Below, one piece after another: positions 56,601 through 64,000 of a stretch of DNA of 64,000 nucleotides; positions within the stretch are counted from its first letter, which is position 1, and each line of letters starts with the position of its first letter. A program made the translations under genes and the position numbers. Origin of the DNA: Zantedeschia hybrid cultivar (Eukaryota; Streptophyta; Magnoliopsida; Alismatales; Araceae); the NCBI GenBank assembly GCA_030544215.1, contig JARZZO010000011.1, positions 13,502,001 to 13,566,000 of the forward strand, written 5' to 3'. The notes under the pieces are model-generated. The model worked only from the letters and a program-made list of their open reading frames with translations, ran no database searches and was not told the DNA's origin.

Positions 56601-59098
56601 CGTATAAGGGCAGTGAATGGAATTAATCCAGTTCAAGGGTCGAATTCTGATAGTAGAAACTGCATTTGGTAACGATGAACTGTAATTGGTTTCCGAAAAT
56701 CGGACTTTTGTTGAGGTTCACATTCTCTGATCATTCTTCCCAATGTTCTCATTCTTTTTGGCACGTCAATTTTTATTCTCCATCATCTTCCTTTTCTAGT
56801 GTCCTCAGCAACTTTGTGTGACCTCTCTTTTCAGGTTTTTTTGTTTCATTTACCTGTTTACATGTTCTTTGATATTTTTGCCATTTCCATTTTTTCTTGT
56901 GGTTCATTTTTCTCTATTTACATGATAGATTTTCCAAGAAACTGACGTAGATTTTTTTGGCTTCCCAGATGCCAACGTTCCATGGGTATATTCGCGGGTG
57001 AACTTTAGTGTGATATTAATTTCTTTATCAAGTTGAATTGAGTGTAATCTTTTTCGAGGCATCTTCTTGCTTGAAAATAATTTTGTATTGCTAATAATTA
57101 TGGGTGTCCCTTGATCCCTACTGTGGTAGCTTGTTTTCCTCCCATTTCGCTGGAGTAGAAAATATTGCAGGTTCCAACTTAGTTACTGCCTTATGATTAG
57201 CCTTGTAAATGAAAGCCCAATTTTTTGATTAGCCTTGTAAATGAAAACCCAATTTTTTGACAATCAAACCTGATTCCACATGGTAAAAATCAGAGTTGAA
57301 AATGAATATTTTTTGGTATGTCATGGAAATTAGAAAAAGGTGCAATCACGTTGAGATTGAATTTTTGATAGTATTTTTGGAGTGTGTTTTACTCTTTTAC
57401 ATGTGTAAATTATATACTTTATCATGTACAATATGTGTAGTATTACAATATTCATAGTAGATATGCCAAATTTTCTATTATTTATTATTATAGAACCGAT
57501 TTATATTATTAGATGATTTACATAAAGTTGACAAGTGAATTAGTGATAAAAATTCAAGTACTTAGTATTACTATTGATTATTATCAAAGCGATTTATGCA
57601 TATGGATATAAGTTTCACGCAAGATATTAAGAAGTTTTTGAGCTCAAGATTGCCTGTAAGTTCCCCACAGCAACCAGAACCAACAATGAATTTTCGACCT
57701 ATTCCAAAATTGGAATATATAAATTCATTAGTAGCCTAGACTATAGGCGTTTAAAAGCTTAGTAAAAACTAGCCAAAGGGAAATCTCAACCTTTTGAATG
57801 GCATGATTTCAACCTCATTGGATTGATTGATACTTAAGCACATCCTTTTATGATCGATCTATGTCCGACAAAAGAGGGGATTCTTCAACCTTCCCAAGGT
57901 AATTTCAAAGAGAGTTGTCTAATGAAAACATCACACATCTCCAGAGTGTCCAAACTTTCTAAGTGTGGTATACTAAAATTTGCTTTTGAAGAGTTTCTAT
58001 TTGGAAAAAGAATTCCCCATGAAATCAGTCCAAACATTATTCCCAAATTCTGAAGTTAAAATTTTTATGAAGGAGCTAGGCCAAGAAATTGTGTTGGCAA
58101 ACATTTACCTTTTACTGTTAGATGAGGAGAAAAGAATTCCTTTTATAGTATTAGCTGTGACAAATAAGACACTTCCATGATCTTCCTCTACAAGATAACA
58201 TTTTAGTTATCACTGAAAGCATAAGAGCATAATGTGGAAAGAATATCCACAAGATGAGAAATACTTGCTGCATCATCCAGCCAATTGTACGGACCATAGT
58301 TAAATATGATAGGGGCATATACATCAAAAATATGTTTGGACATAATTCGGTTTAGAATTTGAATGAGACGGTCAAAATTTCAGTCAAACAATTAAAAGAT
58401 TGAAAAAAATATTTGTAACATATAGGTTTTATATCAAAATTTTAAAAAAGTTTACATAAAAATTACAATCATGTAATAAATAATATTAACCAAATTATGA
58501 GTTTTTGTCAATGAAAAGGTAAATTTTTTATCATATAATCTTATGTTCTACGATATTTAAATAGTAAAAATCTTATTTTAATTCAATAATATAATATATT
58601 AAATAAAAGTGTAAAACATTTTTGTATTATACGTGAATAAAATGGTTGGTGTCAAAAAAATGAGTATGTTGCCCTATCTTTTGGTTTGGTGCGGCCTACA
58701 GGAATTTAATTTGAAAATTCAAAAGCACATGAATTATACGTGTGTAATACTGTTTTTAGCTAACTATGGTACATACTGGCTTATCAGGCAGCACAGAGGT
58801 ATTAAACACCTGCAGCCCCTTGGATGATGCAGCAAATCACAAATTATCCGATCTCCCCATCAGACGGCAGGTGCTCGTGCAGCAAGTGATTCTCATCTTA
58901 CTGATGTACTTATGCTTTTACTCATCTAGTGACAAATATGGAATGCACTCATTATGGGATCAGCAGATCGGACGGTACACGTTCATCAAACATTCGCTGC
59001 ACTTTCTGCAGAAGGGTGCAGTGGCTGCATGCTCTCCAATCCGCCAATCTAATGGTGGGTGTGCTATTTCTCCAGTAAGGTGCTCGTTTCTTCTTCAA
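56601..59098. other. Intergenic DNA, FAM32A to the small minus-strand gene
   Basis: AT-rich. Includes a 32-bp tandem duplication at 57195-57258 (GATTAGCCTTGTAAATGAAA twice). Short open frames (up to 113 codons, 58766-59107) have no recognisable motif. Confidence 0.55.
57195..57258. repeat. Tandem duplication, 32-bp period
   Basis: GATTAGCCTTGTAAATGAAA followed by (G/A)CCCAATTTTTT appears twice, starting at 57195 and 57227. Confidence 0.9.
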
Positions 59099-59455
59099 AA
59101 GACATGAAAACATGGCCGAATAACAAATCACCAAGACTCGTCCACTTGGAACAAACTGGCTCAATTGAAAACTTGAGCAGCTATCTATGTCTGCGGAAAT
59201 TAGAACAAATTCCCACAGATAAACGAAGGAAACCCATCAATGTGAAATCGGCGACCTAGTTTTGCGAATCATCATAAGACATTTGAAAACAGGGCCCAAT
59301 AACAAATTATCCACACATTCCCACTTGGAGCAAGCTTAGCTCAATTGAAAACCTGAGCTTCTCTTTAGTCTTTACAAATTACAACAAATTCCCCCAGGTA
59401 AAAGAAGGAAACCCGTCAACATCAAGTTTGCAACCTAGTTTTGCAGGTCTGCTTC
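59099..59455. repeat. Tandem duplication, ~178-bp period, covering the end of the minus-strand gene
   Basis: Copy 1 (about 59099-59265) and copy 2 (about 59277-59445) share AATAACAAAT, CCACTTGGA, TAGCTCAATTGAAAAC or GGCTCAATTGAAAAC, GAAGGAAACCC and ACCTAGTTTTGC in order. Copy 2 contains the stop codon (TAG, 59437-59435) and 3' UTR of the small gene; copy 1 repeats the CAAAACTAG word in the downstream flank. Confidence 0.85.
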
Positions 59456-62049
59456 CATTGGTTTTGTGTTGTCATCAGGCTTACAAACACAATTTGGTGA
59501 TGCACTGCCTTCAGATGGTGAGGTCTCAGTGTTACTGCTCTCTGCCTCGTGAAAAGCTCGCCGAGCACCAAGCCTAAGCTTATGAAGTGTAGCCTCTGCA
59601 CAAAGGGTGGGAGTATGAGATTATCAACAGATACTAACTTGCCATGCTTTGTTCTTGATGAGACATGTCATTCTCGTTCCCGACCTAGATTGGATGGTAG
59701 GGAGTGCCAAAATTAGTGCTCCCAACATTGGGTGTGCCGAACTTAAGTTTGCGCTCTCCACTTTTCCACCCTTGATGATTGGACGATGGATGTAAGGAAT
59801 AGCATACACAGAGAACAGTGTGGTATGAATTCAGTGACAAGCATAAACTGTTTACATGAATAGAGTACCTTAGACAGGACCATAGGAGACCACAGTTTCC
59901 TAGTCCAGGATGTACAAGCCAAAAGAGAGCATACAATTTACATTATATTGTGCATGTTGGTGGGTTCATCGAGGCAAACAAAGTACTTTTCTATTGCACA
60001 ATAAATATGTACTGAGCTTTTCAGCAACTCTAGTATTACGCATCACTCTAAAAATCTTGGTGTGGCATTACTAAACTAAGTGATAATAAAAGAGTCAGAA
60101 AACTGTGACATCAGAGCTATGACATATGATTCCCACTTATTTTCTGAAGGTAAAATATCTTTGGTAGTTTGGTTATCCCAAAGATAATTCCTGGATTATA
60201 CTGTGCTATTACTTATAATTGATGCTATCTTCAATGGTAGGCATTCCGGTGTCACACTGAATCTCATCACTTCAACTATCATGGCCTTCGAATGCACTAA
60301 TTCCACTTGTGACTTATTGCAGCTTGCTTCCCCGATAGTTTCATCACTCCTCTAACAGCATAATCTTTTATGCCATTCACCAATTTACCTATGGTCAACA
60401 AAAACCTTTGGTCCTTAAATTGACTGTTTTCATATGCAACTACCATAAGAACTCACTCTCTGAATTTCCTGCTAAAGTTACCTTTTATCTACTTCCAGCC
60501 ATGTTTGTGTCCTGTTTATATTTTGCACACCAAGCTCACCACTTTAGTCATCACTGGTTTCTACATGGCAGGAGCAGAGGAAACTCTTATGAATAACAGT
60601 TTTGATATACTAAATCAAACAAGATGAATGAGTGCCTGTAAAAGAAAATTTTTACAATTACACACACTCAGTAAAAATGAAAACATCTTAATTTTACATG
60701 CAAGGAAAATATAACTTGGGAAATCTGTTAAAAAAACCAAATGGCAAAATCAAGTTCCCTAATGTATATGTTGCCCTGAATGTGCAGAACCTACTAAATA
60801 TGTGTACCTTGTCACCCAAGAAGAACCTGCTATGTATGGACCTACCATGTATAAAGACCAGTCATGTATAGACCTTTGTATGACTCTTAAAACTTTATAT
60901 ATATAGATGAATCAAGAAAGCACAAGAACACAACGTGCTGTGTTCTTCTTTCCCACTTTTCTGTACATTCTTGCTTGAGTTCACAGCCAGATGAAAAAGT
61001 GGACGCAAGGTCACAAACTCTGACTTTAGGAAGATAGAAATGGTGACTGGAAAATTGGTGAAATTTGAAACGACATGGAATCGGAATTTGGAAGTACATC
61101 CATAAAGAAAACAGAGCTATCCAAGCCAGTACGAGAAGATGCCTAATGCCCCAAACAAGTAGACTGCCAATGATGTCAGATAACCCAATGGTGATTGACT
61201 GTTCATCGCCTGATTGGGAGTGACATTGTGTCAAAGTTGTGGAAGGCATAAGATATGAAATTAGGCATCTAGGAGATGATGAATTATTTAGAGGACAATT
61301 TTTACATTTTACTAAAGAATCCCATTGCAATAAGATTGTCCCAGAAAAATAGTGCACTGGAACATTAACAGAAAATACCATTTCTCATTAGTTAAAATTC
61401 AACCTTAGTTTCTTTCTAAAGCGCAGCACATGGTTTGACTTAAATAAGCTGCAATTATTCGATTGCTTCACACGATTTGAACACAACAACATCCTAAAAG
61501 TGACTGAAAGGACAGGTTGAAAATTTTATCTCTCCACCTCACAGGCACAAACCTTTCTGGAGAGACTGCTGTTTTGTTTGATATAAAACACTGTAAAAAA
61601 ATTGCATTCTGCAAGACAAAATATGGTGTTTTCGAGCATGTTACAGTATTTTATGTCAAGCCAAACGACCTCTAAGTTTGTACCTAACAAGCTACAGTAC
61701 GATAAGGGGATAAACAAACCATTCCACAAACCTTCAAAAACTGCATGATTTGTAGCAAAACTACAGACACACTCAACATTTAGCATCAATCTCTAAACAG
61801 AGGCTGCATTTTATCGTGAAAGGTTACAGGCTCACAGTGGAAACCAACAATAGACACAGGGAAGTAAGAAGGTTGAACAACCCCATTGCCACACCAAAAG
61901 CAGATTACAAACTATATATACAAAAAGTATTAATGGAAGAAACGCCACGAAAGTTGGGAGAAAAGTTTCAACTTTTGAGAAGAACGTGTAATAGAAAGGC
62001 TGATCCAGATTGATGATGGGAGAATAATAGCCAAATATAACGCCTCTCT

Positions 62050-62100
<51 letters not shown>

Positions 62101-62325
62101 GCATCTGACCAACGATTCCTCTCAGAAAACCCACAGAGGGAGACGGTTCTACACATCCCACAGAACTTCTCTTCCTCAATACAGCCTAAAATCAAATACA
62201 ACAGAACAAGAACCCATGCCCCAGGAAGCACTACAGTAAATATGGGATCTGGCCCGGTAATTTAACGAAAAAATTGCATTTTCCCATAGAGGTGGCCCAG
62301 AAAAAAGAGCAACCCGCGTTTCCTA

Positions 62326-62370
<45 letters not shown>

Positions 62371-62487
62371 GGTTTTACCGTAGATGGAGAAGGCGTCGTC
62401 CTTGCGGACCTTGGACGCCGCCGCCGATCTCTCCAGCTCCAGATCGTCGAGACTTGCCGGCGGAGGAGGCCTCCTCATGCCCAGCAT
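59435..62487 (-). CDS. Small protein of unknown function (89 aa, two exons)
   Basis: Exon 1 (62487-62379) encodes MLGMRRPPPPASLDDLELER SAAASKVRKDDAFSIY and one base. It ends at donor TACG|GTAAAA. Exon 2 (59595-59435) follows acceptor TTTGTGCAG and continues with a glutamate split across the junction, then ATLHKLRLGARRAFHEAES and a serine/threonine-rich tail ending MEADLQN-stop. The join gives a continuous DAFSIYEATLHKLRLGARR segment, which looks like a conserved charged helix. I have the impression of similar short plant proteins with an ELERSAAAxKLRKDDSFS start but cannot name a family or function. There is no signal peptide or membrane segment. A (GA)n tract ends four bases before the ATG; an upstream in-frame ATG (62562) would add an RERERE repeat and is unlikely. 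Confidence rests on two consistent splice sites and matching phase. Confidence 0.7.
61561..61673. mobile_element. Short MITE-like inverted repeat
   Basis: The left arm GTTTTGTTTGATATAAAACA and right arm TATTTTATGTCAAGCCAAAC pair imperfectly, with AGAG/CTCT outer ends. It is about 113 bases long and non-coding. Confidence 0.5.
62048..62096. repeat. (GA)n microsatellite
   Basis: About 45 bases of GA dinucleotide in the intron of the small gene (CT on the transcribed minus strand). Confidence 0.95.
62332..62366. repeat. (GA)n microsatellite directly after the exon 1 donor
   Basis: A 35-base GA run on the plus strand, so (CU)n in the minus-strand pre-mRNA, beginning about a dozen bases into the intron. 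It is complementary to the (CT)n tract at 62491-62526. Confidence 0.95.
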
Positions 62488-62488
62488 C

Positions 62489-62490
<2 letters not shown>

Positions 62491-62526
<36 letters not shown>
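62491..62526. repeat. (CT)n microsatellite in the 5' UTR of the small gene
   Basis: A 35-base CT run on the plus strand, so (GA)n in the leader, ending four bases before the start codon. GAGA tracts in plant leaders are known binding sites of BPC/GAGA-type factors; whether it acts so here is unknown. Confidence 0.95.
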
Positions 62527-62528
<2 letters not shown>

Positions 62529-63522
62529 GTCCCTTCTGGAGCAGCACAGAAGAGTTGCCCACGACCTGTTCGTTGATATGTCGAGGAGAAGACGCGGGCT
62601 CCAGCGCCGGGAAAATGGAGCGCGGGAAGAAGCTTCCCGCGGAAGCTTTTCGCCATCTGCTCTCAAGAGGCCGCGGCGTGCACCGCGCTGCGCTCAGGAA
62701 CTGTAAGCACTAGTAATGCCGGGCCACGTGTAATGCCTCAGGTTGCTTCCCACGAGGCATTGGTTAATTGGCCAGAAAAAAAATTTAATTGATGACATTG
62801 TTCAATAAATCGTGAAAAAACTAGAGAAGTACCGAAAAACTCAATAGAACAAGAATAAAGGCCCTTTTAGATGCAACTTTAGAAAATGCACATGAAATTA
62901 TGATAAACTTATTTGCAAGTTGATTTTGAGTTTAAGATAATTCGAGTGATTTTAAAGGAAACTTAATTTCTACCAACTAAAATAACATCCTCGTAGAAAT
63001 GAGTTTGTACAAAGGAGTCATGGTATGCCATAAAATGTCAATTTTGAAATCAATGGTTTTAAAACGGATGAAAATAAAATCTCTGATCCTGATTTTTGAT
63101 AGCTTTAGATTGAAAATTAAAATCAACTAAAAAATATATCAGATAAGCCAATTGATTTTGAAATATGTAACTTAGATATTCCAAGTGTACAAAAAATACT
63201 ATAAAATAGTATACAGCATTTTAGACATAAAGAAAACACTTTCTTACAATATTTTACAGCATTTTACGGTACACCAAACAACTCTTAAACCTAAATATAT
63301 GAATCATGGATTACATGGCCAATTAAGGTCCTAAAGGAAATAAATCGATCTTCTTTCTAATTCGACCTCCATTAGGTGTCCAAGTCTGCTCTGCCCATGT
63401 GAGGTGCTCTGAGGTGGCCCAGTGAAGGCGATAACAGATCCTCTTTTCGTACACCTCAGTTGGGTCAATTTTTTGATAAGACACTTGTTATAGCAAGTAT
63501 TATTTTTTATTTTTTTTAACTC
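62527..63522. other. Upstream flank of the small gene and AT-rich DNA
   Basis: 62527-62720 is GC-rich and may hold the promoter and leader of the small minus-strand gene; no clear TATA was identified. The rest is AT-rich. Words GCATTTTACGGTACACCAAAC near 63262 are a MITE-end type also seen at 25.4 kb. Confidence 0.45.
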
Positions 63523-63687
63523 TAGAGGAGCAGACAATCTTAAGAGGTCAATCTGTATTGTTCGATCTTTGATCAGATGATTAAATTTTTTTAAAAAAAG
63601 ATCATCTATTTTTATTTTTAATCTTTTTTTAAACCATCCAATCAAAGATCGGACAATACAAATCAACCCCATTAATGTTGCCCCCTA
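63523..63687. mobile_element. Hairpin MITE (~165 bp)
   Basis: Two long arms pair imperfectly: TCTGTATTGTTCGATCTTTG (from about 63552) with CAAAGATCGGACAATACA (to about 63660), extended outward by AGAGGAGCAGACAATCTTAA and its counterpart in ATTAATGTTGCCCCCT. The loop is A/T-rich. It creates a spurious 113-codon minus-strand frame. Confidence 0.65.
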
Positions 63688-64000
63688 CCCAAGCTTTGTT
63701 TTAAAAGAAGCTGCTGCAGTACTTGCACACATCAAGGATTACTCAATAAGATACTAGAACCAACACCATAGTAATAGGGTCTATCCCCCTTATGAGCCTC
63801 TTTCTATGCGGTAAAATTTGCCCAGGATGTTGTAGCTGCAACTGCCATGGACAGCCCTCAGACTTTAAGTTCCATTAAATCTCTCGTTAGCTAGTGGAGC
63901 TATATACCACTGCATCTCTAATCAGATGATTATTACAGTTATAATACTTTGGGGCATTGCAACAAATATTATTCTCTTCTATCATTTCTTAAACAAATGA
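63688..64000. other. Right-edge intergenic DNA
   Basis: No gene or repeat recognised. Confidence 0.6.

Larger units (their letters stand above)
59596..62378 (-). other. Intron of the small minus-strand gene (2.8 kb)
   Basis: Bounded by GT at 62378-62377 and AG at 59597-59596. It contains a (CT)n tract immediately after the donor (plus strand GA, 62332-62366), another at plus-strand 62048-62096, and a small MITE at 61561-61673. A 164-codon minus frame (61381-60887) has no recognisable domain and no exon signals and is not called. Confidence 0.65.

Noticed and set aside
60887..61381. 164-codon open frame on the minus strand inside the small gene's intron
   Set aside because: No recognisable domain, no splice or promoter signals, and its composition matches random AT-rich sequence.

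Overview
This is plant nuclear DNA, almost certainly from a flowering plant. It is AT-rich and intron-rich, with canonical GT/AG splice sites, plant translation-factor and ubiquitin-ligase genes, telo-box-like promoter motifs, and many LTR, LINE and hAT-type remnants. I cannot name the species. The unusually long introns (5.7 kb in a ceramide synthase gene; about 9 kb and 3.6 kb inferred in two 5' leaders) would suit a large, repeat-rich genome, but this is only suggestive.

Five protein-coding genes can be supported. (1) 45-6093, minus: the 5' half of a LAG1/LOH-type ceramide synthase, which runs off the left edge. (2) 23217-24548, plus: translation initiation factor eIF5 with an intronless coding region. 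Its promoter and leader exon are probably near 14.1-14.2 kb. (3) 42699-44030, minus: an intronless RING-H2 E3 ubiquitin ligase of the CIP8-like type. (4) 53131-56370, plus: a FAM32A homologue in two coding exons, with a probable upstream leader exon near 49.5 kb. (5) 59435-62487, minus: an 89-residue two-exon protein of unknown function. These are unrelated housekeeping or regulatory genes and do not form a cluster or pathway.

Between them lies repeat-rich DNA. 6.3-14.1 kb is intergenic with two solo-LTR-type insertions that have perfect 5-bp target duplications (ATAAC, ATTAG), plus a hAT-type MITE. 14.2-23.2 kb (inferred eIF5 leader intron) holds a ~2-kb minisatellite in three sequence domains, a perfect 22-bp inverted repeat, a GC-rich modular repeat, a TIR element and two tandem duplications. 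24.8-42.7 kb has a decayed LRR-like fragment, a decayed Myb/SANT-like gene, a ~125-bp-unit minisatellite split by a 1484-bp solo LTR (TSD TACTA), a decayed L1-type LINE and several MITEs. 44.1-49.2 kb is intergenic. The introns of the FAM32A gene hold a PPR gene fragment and a 1589-bp hAT element with a perfect 8-bp target duplication and a GC-rich interior.

No virus, CRISPR array, rRNA or tRNA gene was found, and I saw no new multi-gene system. The features most worth a second look are the structured minisatellite in the eIF5 leader, the (GA)n/(CT)n pair exactly bracketing exon 1 of the small unknown gene, the hAT element with passenger-like DNA, and the small conserved-looking gene itself. 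All homology calls are from reading the sequence; no database search was possible.
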